Shown: positions 17,315 to 25,708, numbered from the stretch's first letter. The stretch is DNA of 64,000 bases from Streptomyces iranensis (GCF_017874715.1 NZ_JAGGLR010000001.1:372001-436000); one strand, 5' to 3'. Notes: generated from the letters alone by a model not told the origin. Numbers and translations are program-made.

Positions 17315-17377
17315 GCCTGCGGCGGGCTGCTCCCCTCCCCGCCCCTTCCCGAAACTGGGGCTCCGCCCCAGACCCCG
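17315..17377. repeat. dispersed GC-rich gene-end element, copy between convergent genes
   Basis: The element reads CGCCTGCGGCGGGCTG, then a pyrimidine-rich TCCCCTCCCCGCCCC stretch, then the hairpin CTGGGGCTCCGCCCCAG. It lies between the 3' ends of the desulfurase fusion and adoK. Sister copies are at 2249-2322, 22292-22378, 30803-30866 and elsewhere. Confidence 0.75.
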
Positions 17378-17410
17378 CTCCTCAAACGCCGGAGGGGCTG
17401 GAAGGTGAGG

Positions 17411-17434
17411 CCCAGGGGGCAATGGCCCCCTGGG
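17411..17434 (-). terminator. hairpin after adoK
   Basis: A 10-bp perfect stem (CCCAGGGGGC/GCCCCCTGGG, loop AATG) lies 12 nt past the adoK stop. There is no T-tract. Confidence 0.65.
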
Positions 17435-17446
17435 CGCCCCACGGGT

Positions 17447-18421
17447 TCAGGGGAGGTGGGCCGCGATCTCGCCCGCCGCGTCATGGCCGTACGCCTTGGC
17501 GAAGCGCTCCATGAAGTGGCCGCGGCGCAGCTCGTACTCCTGCGTGCCGATCGTCTCGATGACCAGCGTCGCCAGCATGCAGCCCACCTGGGCGGCCCGC
17601 TCCAGCGAGAGGTTCCAGGACAGACCGGAGAGGAAGCCCGCGCGGAAGGCGTCGCCGACCCCGGTCGGGTCGGCCTTCTGCTCCTCCTCCGGGCAGCCGA
17701 CGACCACGGGCTCCTCGCCCTCGCGGTCGATCCGCACGCCCTGCGCGCCGAGCGTGGTGACGCGGGTGCCGACCTTGGCGAGGATCTGGTCCGCGGTCCA
17801 GCCGGTCTTGGTCTCGATCAGCGCGGCCTCGTACTCGTTGGTGAAGAGGTACTCCGCGCCGCCGATCAGCTGCCGGATGTCCTCGCCCTCCATGCGGGCG
17901 AGCTGCTGGGAGGGGTCGGCGGCGAAGGCGATGCCGCGTGAGCGGCACTCCTCGGTGTGGCGGACCATGGCCTCCGGGTCGTCCGCGCTGATCAGCACCA
18001 GGTCGAGGCCGCCGACGCGCTCCGCGACCGGCTGGAGCTCGATCTGGCGGGCCTCGCTCATGGCGCCGGTGTAGAAGGACGCGATCTGGTTGTGGTCGGC
18101 GTCGGTGGTGCACACGAAGCGCGCGGTGTGGTGGACCTCGGAGATATGGACGGACGCGGTGTCCACACCGTGCCGGTCCAGCCAGGCGCGGTAGTCGGCG
18201 AAGTCCTCGCCGGCCGCGCCGACCAGGATCGGGCGCAGACCCAGCACGCCCATGCCGAAACAGATGTTGGGGCCGACTCCGCCGCGGCGGACGTCGAGGG
18301 TGTCGACCAGGAAGGAGAGTGAGACCGTATGCAGCTGATCGGCGACCAGCTGATCGGCGAAACGGCCGGGGAAGGACATCAGATGGTCGGTGGCGATGGA
18401 GCCGGTTACGGCGATACGCAC
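17447..18421 (-). CDS. adoK: adenosine kinase (PfkB family)
   Basis: A 324-residue ribokinase-fold enzyme that phosphorylates adenosine to AMP. The PfkB signature DPTGVGDAFRAGF (residues 251-263, Asp257 as catalytic base), the N-terminal GSIATDHLM and the substrate motif RRGGVGPN (45-52) are present. As remembered, the length and sequence closely parallel mycobacterial adenosine kinase. That gene also lies next to the bc1/aa3 cluster, so orthology is likely. GTG 18421 is used because AGGAG lies upstream; a longer start exists 13 codons earlier. Another sugar or nucleoside as substrate cannot be excluded from sequence alone. Confidence 0.85.
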   Translation of the reverse strand: MRIAVTGSIATDHLMSFPGRFADQLVADQLHTVSLSFLVDTLDVRRGGVGPNICFGMGVLGLRPILVGAAGEDFADYRAWLDRHGVDTASVHISEVHHTARFVCTTDADHNQIASFYTGAMSEARQIELQPVAERVGGLDLVLISADDPEAMVRHTEECRSRGIAFAADPSQQLARMEGEDIRQLIGGAEYLFTNEYEAALIETKTGWTADQILAKVGTRVTTLGAQGVRIDREGEEPVVVGCPEEEQKADPTGVGDAFRAGFLSGLSWNLSLERAAQVGCMLATLVIETIGTQEYELRRGHFMERFAKAYGHDAAGEIAAHLP

Positions 18422-18592
18422 TGAGTCGCTCCTGCGGGGCGGAGAGATCGGACGCTTCACGCTATCTGTTCAGCCCGGTCCATACGAACGGAAGAAACTA
18501 CCCAATAGTAGGTCTTTTTTCGCCGACACCCGCTGAATACGGTGCGTGGACACGGGGGACGCGTCGGCTACACCCACGGACCGGGAGGCATC

Positions 18593-18820
18593 ATGCCCCA
18601 GCACCTCACCCCCGCGTTTCCCGCCACCGGGGCCATCGAGCCCGAATATCTGGAGGAGCTGCGCGGCGAAGGTGCGCGGATGGCGCCGCACTGGACGGTC
18701 ACCGTATCGGCCGCTCCCACCAGGCCCGTTTCCCCGGTCGCCGCCTCCCGCATCCGGGGGATCACGGTGCCCGCCACCTCGGCCGATCTGCTGGCCGGCA
18801 TGTCCGATTACGGCGATTGA
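18593..18820 (+). CDS. small hypothetical protein (75 aa)
   Basis: A 75-residue protein beginning MPQHLTPAFPATGAIEPEYL with a clear GGGAGG ribosome site 5 nt before the ATG. There is no signal peptide, membrane segment or recognised domain. The sequence is moderately acidic and ends MSDYGD. It starts divergently from adoK and is followed 91 nt later by the membrane-anchored protein gene. The ribosome site and codon bias support expression; the function is unknown. Confidence 0.6.
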   Translation: MPQHLTPAFPATGAIEPEYLEELRGEGARMAPHWTVTVSAAPTRPVSPVAASRIRGITVPATSADLLAGMSDYGD

Positions 18821-18911
18821 AGGAACCGGCCGCGCCCCGGCTCCGTCTCATCGGCATCTCCTCGCGAGGGATGGGACCGTAGAACGTGAGCGGAGCCGAA
18901 GGAGCGAAACG

Positions 18912-20384
18912 GTGAGCACCGAGGACACCGACACCCCGCAGACCCCCGACGACGACACTTCCCGTGCGCGCCGGCGCTCGCCGCTGGCCGTCGTTTCGGT
19001 GGCGGCCGCGGTGCTGGTCGCCGGTGGTGGCGGCGCCTACTGGGCCTCCACCGCGGCGGACGGCGGCACCCGGGGTCCAGGCGCGTCGGGCGAGGACGGA
19101 GCGCCGAAACCCCTCGCACTGGACGCCTACGCCTCCCCGGGCGGAGAGCGGGGCGGGAACGAGGGCATCGCGCCCGGTGAGCCCGACCCGCACGGCGGAC
19201 GCTATGTGGTGACGGGCAAGCTGCCGGACGGGCCCGACGAGGCCCCCGTGTATCTGACCGACCCGAAGGTCGCCAAGGCCGATGTGGCGCGGCTGGCGAA
19301 GGCCCTGGACGTCTCCGGCAGCCCCCGCGCCGACCACGGGTACTGGAAGGTGGGCGGCACCCCGGACGCGAGCGGCCCGACGCTGCGGGTGAGCCGAACC
19401 GGGCCGGGCAGCTGGTCGTACTCCCGCTATGGGACGCCGGGTGACACGTCCTGCGTCCACCCGGATGGGAAGAAGGCGCCGCAGACCACGCGGACCGACA
19501 AGGGCGACGGGGCGGCCAAGCCCGACAAGAGCTGCCCCACCTACCGCGACGGCGACAAGCGCGGTGACAACGGCGCCGCCGAGGGCCGTGACAAGGCCGT
19601 CTCCGAGGAGAAGGCCCGGAGCGCCGCCGAGCCGGCACTCAAGGCGCTCGGGCTGTCGGACGCCAAGCTGGACGCGAGCGGCCTCTACGGCGCCGTGCGG
19701 ATGGTGAACGCGGACCCGAAGGTGGGCGATCTGCCCACCTACGGCTGGGGCACCAATCTGCAGGTCGGCGCCGACGGCCAGCTGGTCGGCGGCAGTGGAA
19801 CGCTGTCGGAGCCCAAGGAGGACGACAGCTATCCGGTGCTCAGCGCGGACCAGGCGCTGCGGCGGCTGAACTCGACGTCGGGCGGGAGCGACGGCCCCTC
19901 GGGCAAGGTGAGCGTGCGCAAGGTGACGTTCGGCCTCGCCTCGCACATGGTGGACGGCCGACGGGCGCTGGTGCCGTCGTGGATCTTCGAGACCAAGCCG
20001 GCCGGGACCAACCGGGTGGCGGTCACCCTCCCCTACCCCGCGGTGAAGCCTGAGTTCATCAAGAAGGCGAAGGAGCCGGGCCACTCCCCCTCGCCGGGCA
20101 AGGGGGACAGCACCTCCAAGCCGGATCACCTCACCTCGTACAGCGTGGACGGCAAGACCCTGACGCTGCGCTTCTGGGGCGGGGTCTGCAACACCTACTC
20201 GGTCTCCGCGAAGGAGACCTCGGACAAGGTGACGCTGGACCTCGAGAGCGAGCCGAAGCATCCGGGGCGGGCCTGCATCCTCATCGCCAAGCAGCTGGAG
20301 CGGAAGGTGACGCTGAAGGAGCCGCTGGACGGCCGGAAGGTCGTGGACGGGTCCACCGGTGAGACGGTGCCGCTGCGGAAGTGA
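18912..20384 (+). CDS. large membrane-anchored extracytoplasmic protein of unknown function
   Basis: A 490-residue protein with a short charged cytoplasmic N-terminus, one hydrophobic helix (~residues 24-45, SPLAVVSVAAAVLVAGGGGAY) and a long hydrophilic exterior part. A Lys/Asp/Gly-rich segment (~190-225) separates two beta-rich regions. No catalytic motif is evident. Three exterior cysteines could form disulfides. GTG 18912 has a GGAG site. From memory this is a conserved Streptomyces 'large membrane-associated protein' next to erpA and nadA. It ends at a perfect bidirectional terminator. Confidence 0.75.
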   Translation: MSTEDTDTPQTPDDDTSRARRRSPLAVVSVAAAVLVAGGGGAYWASTAADGGTRGPGASGEDGAPKPLALDAYASPGGERGGNEGIAPGEPDPHGGRYVVTGKLPDGPDEAPVYLTDPKVAKADVARLAKALDVSGSPRADHGYWKVGGTPDASGPTLRVSRTGPGSWSYSRYGTPGDTSCVHPDGKKAPQTTRTDKGDGAAKPDKSCPTYRDGDKRGDNGAAEGRDKAVSEEKARSAAEPALKALGLSDAKLDASGLYGAVRMVNADPKVGDLPTYGWGTNLQVGADGQLVGGSGTLSEPKEDDSYPVLSADQALRRLNSTSGGSDGPSGKVSVRKVTFGLASHMVDGRRALVPSWIFETKPAGTNRVAVTLPYPAVKPEFIKKAKEPGHSPSPGKGDSTSKPDHLTSYSVDGKTLTLRFWGGVCNTYSVSAKETSDKVTLDLESEPKHPGRACILIAKQLERKVTLKEPLDGRKVVDGSTGETVPLRK

Positions 20385-20420
20385 GCGAACGGCTCAGGAC
20401 AGCCGGAACTCAGGACAGCC

Positions 20421-20455
20421 GGAAGGGGGCGGGCCCAATGGGCCCGCCCCCTTCC
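20421..20455. terminator. bidirectional terminator between convergent genes
   Basis: Perfect 16-bp arms (20421-20436 and 20440-20455) with an AAT loop lie 37 nt after the membrane-protein stop and 33 nt after the erpA stop on the other strand. Confidence 0.8.
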
Positions 20456-20488
20456 GTCGCGCTGTTTACCTCCGCCGCGCCCGGGGGC

Positions 20489-20842
20489 TCAGCTGAAGGA
20501 GTCGCCGCAGGCGCAGGAGCCCGTGGCGTTCGGGTTGTCGATGGTGAAGCCCTGCTTCTCGATGGTGTCGACGAAGTCGATCGAGGCACCGCCCAGGTAC
20601 GGGGCGCTCATGCGGTCGGTCACGACCTTCACTCCGCCGAAGTCCTTGACGACGTCGCCGTCGAGCGAGCGCTCGTCGAAGAAGAGCTGGTAACGCAGGC
20701 CGGAGCAGCCGCCGGGCTGGACGGCGACGCGCAGCGCGAGGTCATCGCGGCCCTCCTGCTCCAGCAGGCCCTTGACCTTCGACGCGGCGGCGTCGGACAG
20801 GATGATGCCCTCGCTCGCGGTGGTCTCGTCCTGAACGGTCAT
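20489..20842 (-). CDS. erpA: iron-sulfur cluster insertion protein (HesB/IscA/ErpA family)
   Basis: A 117-residue A-type carrier that receives Fe-S clusters and delivers them to apoproteins. The three conserved cysteines are present: Cys46 in PGGCSG, and Cys110 and Cys112 in the terminal GSCACG. ATG 20842 follows a GGGAG site. The divergently transcribed neighbour nadA encodes a 4Fe-4S enzyme, and the cysteine desulfurase fusion is 3 kb away, so supply of clusters to NadA or to respiratory proteins is plausible. The neighbourhood also resembles the mycobacterial one. Confidence 0.9.
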   Translation of the reverse strand: MTVQDETTASEGIILSDAAASKVKGLLEQEGRDDLALRVAVQPGGCSGLRYQLFFDERSLDGDVVKDFGGVKVVTDRMSAPYLGGASIDFVDTIEKQGFTIDNPNATGSCACGDSFS

Positions 20843-20995
20843 CTGCTTCTCTCCCGGGTCGTACGGACTGCTTGCCGTTGTGCCAAACCAACGGCGTCCC
20901 GGATTCATTCCGGGCCCAAGCGCCTAACTCCTGTTGCCCTTCATGCTCGCATACGGGTGGACACACCGGAATGCGTCACATCGACACAATGCCTC

Positions 20996-21043
20996 TCGTC
21001 AACGTGACGTGAAGCGGCTATGATAGATAGCGTCATTCTGACG
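20996..21043 (+). promoter_or_regulatory. nadA promoter with overlapping inverted-repeat operator
   Basis: A -35-like TCGTCA (20996-21001) and a good -10 TATGAT (21019-21024) are 17 nt apart. Immediately downstream, at the expected transcription start, is the perfect inverted repeat CGTCATTCTGACG (21031-21043). This is a classic repressor position. An NAD-responsive repressor is a natural guess, but the factor is not identified. Confidence 0.6.
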
Positions 21044-21079
21044 ATTAGGGTTCCCAGCGAAGAAAGAAGGGTGCGTGAC

Positions 21080-22258
21080 GTGACCACCGCCCAGCCCCTC
21101 GACGTGCAGCCGACCCCGCTCGCGCTGCTGCTTCTCGGCCGGGAGGCCGACCCCCGGAGCGAGCGCGGCGTGGAGTGTCCGGGAGACCTCCCGGCGCCCT
21201 CCGACCCGGATCTGGTGGCACGCGCCCGCGCGGCCAAGGAGAAGCTCGGGGACAAGGTCTTCGTGCTCGGCCACCACTACCAGCGCGACGAGGTCATCGA
21301 GTTCGCCGACGTCACCGGAGACTCCTTCAAGCTCGCCCGGGACGCGGCCGCGCGGCCGGACGCCGAGTACATCGTCTTCTGCGGTGTGCACTTCATGGCC
21401 GAGTCCGCCGACATCCTCACCGGCGACGCCCAGCAGGTCGTCCTCCCCGATCTGGCGGCCGGCTGCTCGATGGCCGACATGGCCACGGCCGAGCAGGTCG
21501 CCGAGTGCTGGGAGGTGCTCACCGAGGCCGGTGTGGCGGATGCGACGGTGCCCGTCTCGTACATGAACTCCTCCGCCGACATCAAGGCGTTCACCGGTCG
21601 CCACGGCGGCACCATCTGCACCTCCTCCAATGCCCGGCGGGCGCTGGAGTGGGCGTTCCAGCAGGGCCAGAAGGTGCTGTTCCTGCCCGATCAGCACCTG
21701 GGGCGCAATACGGCGGTCCGCGACATGGGCATGTCGCTGGAGGACTGCGTCGTCTACAACCCGCACAAGCCGAACGGCGGGCTCACCCCCGAGCAGCTGC
21801 GCGCCGCCACGATGATCCTCTGGCGCGGCCACTGCTCGGTGCACGGCCGCTTCTCGCTGGACTCGGTCAACGATGTGCGCGAGCGCATACCGGGAGTGAA
21901 CGTGCTGGTGCACCCGGAGTGCAAGCACGAGGTCGTGGCGGCGGCCGACCACGTGGGCTCGACCGAGCACATCATCAAGGCCCTGGAGGCCGCCCCCGCC
22001 GGTTCGAAGTGGGCGATCGGCACCGAGCTGAATCTCGTACGGCGCCTGGCCAATCGTTTCGCCGACCAGGACAAGGAGATCGTCTTCCTCGACAAGACGG
22101 TCTGCTTCTGCTCGACCATGAACCGGATCGATCTGCCGCATCTGGTGTGGGCGCTGGAGTCGCTGGCAGCCGGCAAGGTGGTCAACCGCATCCAGGTCGA
22201 CAAGGAGACCGAGCACTTCGCCAAGCTGGCGCTGGAGCGGATGCTGGCGCTGCCGTAG
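21080..22258 (+). CDS. nadA: quinolinate synthase A
   Basis: A 392-residue 4Fe-4S enzyme that condenses iminoaspartate with dihydroxyacetone phosphate to quinolinate in de novo NAD synthesis. The LGHHYQRDEVI motif (residues 63-73), the cluster cysteine in FCGVHFMAESAD (Cys101) and further conserved cysteines in WRGHCSVHG and CFCSTMNR are present. GTG 21080 is chosen because AAGAAGG lies at good spacing; GTG 21071 is also in frame. nadB and nadC do not follow; the gene runs into repeats and a convergent two-component operon. Confidence 0.95.
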   Translation: MTTAQPLDVQPTPLALLLLGREADPRSERGVECPGDLPAPSDPDLVARARAAKEKLGDKVFVLGHHYQRDEVIEFADVTGDSFKLARDAAARPDAEYIVFCGVHFMAESADILTGDAQQVVLPDLAAGCSMADMATAEQVAECWEVLTEAGVADATVPVSYMNSSADIKAFTGRHGGTICTSSNARRALEWAFQQGQKVLFLPDQHLGRNTAVRDMGMSLEDCVVYNPHKPNGGLTPEQLRAATMILWRGHCSVHGRFSLDSVNDVRERIPGVNVLVHPECKHEVVAAADHVGSTEHIIKALEAAPAGSKWAIGTELNLVRRLANRFADQDKEIVFLDKTVCFCSTMNRIDLPHLVWALESLAAGKVVNRIQVDKETEHFAKLALERMLALP

Positions 22259-22291
22259 GCAGCGTCCGGCGATGGGAGGCGGGGCGCGGTT

Positions 22292-22378
22292 CGCCTGCGG
22301 CGGGCTGTTCCCCTCCCCGCCCCTTCCCACAACTGGGGCTCCGCCCCAGTCCCCGGGGCCAGGGGCGAGGCCCCTGGC
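22292..22378. repeat. dispersed GC-rich gene-end element after nadA
   Basis: This copy has the CGCCTGCGGCGGGCTGTTCC opening, the CTGGGGCTCCGCCCCAG hairpin and a second hairpin CCAGGGGCGAGGCCCCTGG. It starts 34 nt after the nadA stop. Confidence 0.75.
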
Positions 22379-22468
22379 CCTGACCGGCCGTCGATCATCT
22401 GCGGCACCATCGTGGCTGGTCGCGCCCACGCGGCGGAGCCGCACATCGACACAGCCCCGCGCCCCTTC
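22378..22468. repeat. dispersed ~90-bp intergenic element, copy 2 (inverted relative to 4736-4825)
   Basis: The reverse complement matches 4736-4825 in nearly every block, including GGGCGCGGGGCTGTGTCGAT and CGGCTCCGCCGCGTGGGCG, with a few substitutions and a 2-bp indel. Confidence 0.7.
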
Positions 22469-22470
22469 GG

Positions 22471-22517
22471 GGGCTGGGGCGGAGCCCCGGATTCGGGAAG
22501 GGGCGGGGAGGGGAAAG
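22471..22517. repeat. inverted copy of the GC-rich gene-end element
   Basis: The stretch contains GGGCTGGGGCGGAGCCCC, then GGGAAGGGGCGGGGAGGGG. It faces the copy at 22292-22378, with the ~90-bp element between them, and ends 16 nt before the response-regulator stop. Confidence 0.7.
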
Positions 22518-22532
22518 GTCCGGCGGACAGCC

Positions 22533-23210
22533 CTACGCGCCCGCGCGGACCAGCCCCGTCTCGTAGGCGATCACCACCAGCTGGGCCCGGTCGCGGGCGC
22601 TCAGCTTGGCCATCGCACGGTTGACATGCGTCTTGACCGTGAGCGGGCTGACCTCCAGCCGGGCGGCGATCTCGTCGTTGGACAGCCCGCCGCCCACCTG
22701 GACCAGGACCTCCCGCTCGCGCACGGTCAGCGCGTCCAGCCGCGAGGAGTCATAGGCGTCCTCGCCGCCGCTCCCGTCGCCCTGGGCCAGGAAGCGGGCG
22801 ATCAGCCCCTTGGTGGCGGCCGGGGACAGCAGCGCCTCGCCCGCCGCCGCGATACGGATCGCCGCGAGCAGCTCATCGGGTTCGGCGCCCTTGCCGAGGA
22901 AGCCGCTGGCCCCCGCCCGCAGCGAGTCCACCACGTACTCGTCCACCTCGAAGGTCGTCAGCATGACCACCCGTACGTCCTTGAGCTGCGGGTCTTCGGT
23001 GATCAAGCGGGTGGCGGCCAGCCCGTCCGTACCGGGCATCCGGATGTCCATCAGGACGACGTCGGCGCCCCGGGCGCGGGCGATCTCCACCGCCTCCGCG
23101 CCGTCCGACGCCTCGCCCACCACCTCCATATCCTGCTCGGAGTCCACCAGAACGCGGAACGCGCTGCGCAGCAGCGCCTGATCGTCCGCCAGCAGCACCT
23201 TGATCGTCAT
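22533..23210 (-). CDS. NarL/LuxR-family response regulator
   Basis: A 225-residue two-domain regulator. The N-terminal receiver has Asp9/Asp10 and the phospho-acceptor Asp55 in VVLMDIRMPG, with the lysine in FLGKGAEPDE. The C-terminal LuxR helix-turn-helix has LTVREREVLVQV and SNDEIAARLEVSPLTVKTHVNRAMAKL. Its start overlaps the kinase stop by 4 nt, so it is the cognate partner of the adjacent sensor. The target genes are unknown; the neighbouring psp genes are one candidate, because two-component control of envelope-stress genes is common in actinobacteria. Confidence 0.92.
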   Translation of the reverse strand: MTIKVLLADDQALLRSAFRVLVDSEQDMEVVGEASDGAEAVEIARARGADVVLMDIRMPGTDGLAATRLITEDPQLKDVRVVMLTTFEVDEYVVDSLRAGASGFLGKGAEPDELLAAIRIAAAGEALLSPAATKGLIARFLAQGDGSGGEDAYDSSRLDALTVREREVLVQVGGGLSNDEIAARLEVSPLTVKTHVNRAMAKLSARDRAQLVVIAYETGLVRAGA

Positions 23211-24490
23211 GAGTCCCCTCCCCTACGCGGCTGCAGAGGAAGTCTCACCCGCACCCGGAAACCACCCTCGGGCAGGGCTCCCGCCTCGCAGCTGCCGCGC
23301 AGCGCGGTCACCCGCTCGCGCATCCCCAGCAGGCCGTGTCCGCCGCCGGGCTCCGTCCCGTCCGCCCGGGGTTGCCCGGACCCGTCCGCGCCGTTCGGCG
23401 CCTCCTCGGGGCCCTCGGTCCGCGTCCCCGCCCCGTCGTCCTCGACCGTGACCTCCAGCGCGTCCGCGACCCTGGCGATGCGGATCTCGGCCGTGGCCCC
23501 GGGCCCGGCGTGCTTGTGCACATTGGTCAGCGCCTCCTGGACCACCCGGTAGGCCGTGAGGTCCACCGAGCCCGGCAGCGGACCCAGCTTCTCCGGCGGC
23601 TCCGCCCGGACCCGGACCCGCATCCCGGCCCGTACGAAGCCGTCCACGAGCTGGTCCAGGACGGTGAGGCCGGGGGCCGGTTCGGTGGGGGCGGCCGGGT
23701 CGCCGTACTGCCGCAGCAGGCCGACCGTGGCCCGCAGCTCCTCCAGCGCCGAGCGGCTCGCCTGCCGTACGTGCGCGAGCGCCTCCTTGGCCTGGTCCGG
23801 GCGGTTGTCCATGACATGGGAGGCGACCCCGGCCTGGACGTTGACCAGCGCGATGTGATGCGCCACGACATCGTGCAGCTCACGGGCGATCCGCAGCCGC
23901 TCCTCGGCGACCCGGCGGCGCGCCTCCTCCTCGCGGGTGCGCTCGGCGCGGACCGCCCGCTCCTCGATGGCGGCGATGTAGGCGCGCCGGCTGCGCACCG
24001 CGTCACCGGCGGCCGCGGCCAGCCCGGTCCAGGCGAACAGGCCCCAATTCTCCTGTGAGTACCAGGGGTTGAGCGCGAAGAGCATCCCGGCGCCGGTGAG
24101 CAGTACGGCCGTGGCGGCGCCGACCCGCCAGGTGGTGGGGCGGTCGGTGCGGGCCGCCACGGTGTAGAGCGCCACCACGACCCCGAACACGATCGAGGTG
24201 CGCGGCGGGCCCACGTCATTGGTGACGAGCTCGGTGAGGGTGAGGGCGACGTTGAAGGCGAGCACCCCGCGGGGCAGATCGCGGCGGAGCACCAGTGAGG
24301 CGGCGGCGAGCACGGCCAGCAGCACGAAGAAGGCGCCCAGCGACTGGTGGCGCATGCGCGGGCCGGCCACCGCGCCGATCAGGATCAGCGCGAGGACCCC
24401 CAGCGCCACCAGGGTGTCCAGGGCACGGGGGTGGGCGCACAGCCAGCGGTGCGGACGGGCCAGACCCGGCCCGACGGCGAGGGGAGTCAC
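23207..24490 (-). CDS. sensor histidine kinase (HisKA_3 type)
   Basis: A 427-residue kinase from the preferred start. Residues ~23-160 form a five- to six-helix membrane domain. The DHp segment contains ARELHDVVAHHIALV, with phospho-accepting His206. The C-terminal HATPase domain has EALTNVHKHAG and DDGAG, and GHGLLGMRERV as the G box. GTG 24490 is chosen because a hairpin (24516-24541) separates it from the psp operon. A GTG at 24604 in the same frame, overlapping the pspAA stop, would add a proline-rich 38-residue tail and cannot be excluded. Confidence 0.88.
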   Translation of the reverse strand: MTPLAVGPGLARPHRWLCAHPRALDTLVALGVLALILIGAVAGPRMRHQSLGAFFVLLAVLAAASLVLRRDLPRGVLAFNVALTLTELVTNDVGPPRTSIVFGVVVALYTVAARTDRPTTWRVGAATAVLLTGAGMLFALNPWYSQENWGLFAWTGLAAAAGDAVRSRRAYIAAIEERAVRAERTREEEARRRVAEERLRIARELHDVVAHHIALVNVQAGVASHVMDNRPDQAKEALAHVRQASRSALEELRATVGLLRQYGDPAAPTEPAPGLTVLDQLVDGFVRAGMRVRVRAEPPEKLGPLPGSVDLTAYRVVQEALTNVHKHAGPGATAEIRIARVADALEVTVEDDGAGTRTEGPEEAPNGADGSGQPRADGTEPGGGHGLLGMRERVTALRGSCEAGALPEGGFRVRVRLPLQPRRGGDS

Positions 24491-24515
24491 GGAATCCAAC
24501 GGTAAGGGCCGCGGG

Positions 24516-24541
24516 GGGCCGCCCGGCTTCGCGGGCGGCCC
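24516..24541 (-). terminator. hairpin between pspAA and the sensor kinase
   Basis: Perfect 10-bp arms GGGCCGCCCG/CGGGCGGCCC with a GCTTCG loop, 62 nt past the pspAA stop. This supports a transcript end here and the shorter kinase start. Confidence 0.55.
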
Positions 24542-24603
24542 GTACCCGGCCGGTGAAGGGAGGTACGACCTGTGCTGGAGTGTGGATCCGGGAGCGTGCC
24601 GCA

Positions 24604-24882
24604 CTAGCCCGGAATGAGGCCGTCGTCCTTGAGCATCGCCTTGACTTCCTCGAGGGTCGCGTCGGCGGCGGGGAGGATCAGCTCGGACGGCTGGAGCGCG
24701 TCGTCGGGCAGGGGCTCACCGGCCGAGCGCACCGCGTCAAGCAGCGCGCCCAGGGTCCTCCGGAAGCCCTCGTGGTCGCCGCCCTCGATCTCCGCGAGCA
24801 GCTCGTCGTCCAGCCTGTTCAGTCCGGGCAGATGGCTCTCGGCCACCAGCACCTGGCCCTCCCCCATGATCCGTACGATCAT
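24604..24882 (-). CDS. pspAA: PspA-associated protein PspAA
   Basis: A 92-residue protein starting MIVRIMGEGQVLV. This small conserved protein is encoded directly after pspA in actinobacteria and binds PspA. There is no signal peptide or membrane segment. The gene starts 40 nt after the pspA stop on the same strand. It probably modulates PspA assembly at the membrane. The identification rests on the N-terminal motif, the size and the invariant pairing with pspA. Confidence 0.85.
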   Translation of the reverse strand: MIVRIMGEGQVLVAESHLPGLNRLDDELLAEIEGGDHEGFRRTLGALLDAVRSAGEPLPDDALQPSELILPAADATLEEVKAMLKDDGLIPG

Positions 24883-24922
24883 GACGACCTCCTTGGAGAC
24901 CTCGCCCAGGCGGGGGCGCGGG

Positions 24923-25708
24923 CTACTGCTTGTCGAACTTGTGCTGGGTCCGGGACTGCTGGGACTCGTCCGTCTGGCCGCCCTCGATCGCCTGCTGCGG
25001 GCTGCCGCCGGCCAGCTCGGCCTTCATCCGCTGAAGCTCGAGCTCCACGTCCGTACCGCCGGAGATCCGGTCCAGCTCGGCCGCGATGTCGTCCTTGGCC
25101 ATACCGGACTGGTCGTCCAGGGCGCCGGAGGCCAGCAGCTCGTCGATCGCGCCCGCGCGCGCCTGGAGCTGCGCCGTCTTGTCCTCGGCACGCTGGATCG
25201 CCATGCCGACGTCGCCCATCTCCTCGGAGATGCCGGAGAACGCCTCGCCGATGCGGGTCTGGGCCTGGGCCGCGGTGTAGGTGGCCTTGATGGTCTCCTT
25301 GCGCGTACGGAAGGCGTCGACCTTGGCCTGGAGCCGCTGGGCGGCCAGGGTCAGCTTCTCCTCCTCGCCCTGGAGCGTCTGGTGCTGGGTCTCCAGATCG
25401 GTGACCTGCTGCTGCAGCGCGGCGCGGCGGGACAGCGCCTCGCGGGCCAGGTCCTCCCGGCCGAGCGCGAGCGCCTTGCGGCCCTGGTCCTCCAGCTTGG
25501 TGGACTGGCCCTGCAACTGGTTGAGCTGCAGCTCCAGGCGCTTGCGCGAAGTCGCCACGTCGGCGACACCGCGGCGCACCTTCTGGAGCAGCTCCAGCTG
25601 CTTCTGGTACGAGTAGTCAAGGGTTTCGCGCGGGTCCTCGGCCCGGTCCAGGGCCTTGTTGGCTTTCGCGCGGAAGATCATCCCCATACGCTTCATGACA
25701 CCGCTCAT
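24923..25708 (-). CDS. pspA: phage shock protein A (PspA/IM30/Vipp1 family)
   Basis: A 261-residue, almost entirely alpha-helical protein. It begins MSGVMKRMGMIFRAKANKALDRAEDP, with the amphipathic membrane-binding first helix and the family-typical NKALDRAEDP. Long Gln/Leu/Glu-rich coiled-coil helices follow (~residues 40-210), then an unstructured Gln-rich tail. It forms ESCRT-III-like assemblies that protect a damaged membrane. ATG 25708 is chosen because the conserved first helix starts there. It is divergent from the DUF3043 gene and cotranscribed with pspAA. Confidence 0.93.
   Translation of the reverse strand: MSGVMKRMGMIFRAKANKALDRAEDPRETLDYSYQKQLELLQKVRRGVADVATSRKRLELQLNQLQGQSTKLEDQGRKALALGREDLAREALSRRAALQQQVTDLETQHQTLQGEEEKLTLAAQRLQAKVDAFRTRKETIKATYTAAQAQTRIGEAFSGISEEMGDVGMAIQRAEDKTAQLQARAGAIDELLASGALDDQSGMAKDDIAAELDRISGGTDVELELQRMKAELAGGSPQQAIEGGQTDESQQSRTQHKFDKQ

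Noticed and set aside
24491..24604. Longer sensor-kinase start at GTG 24604
   Set aside because: It would run through a perfect hairpin and add a proline-rich tail. It remains possible but is less likely than GTG 24490.
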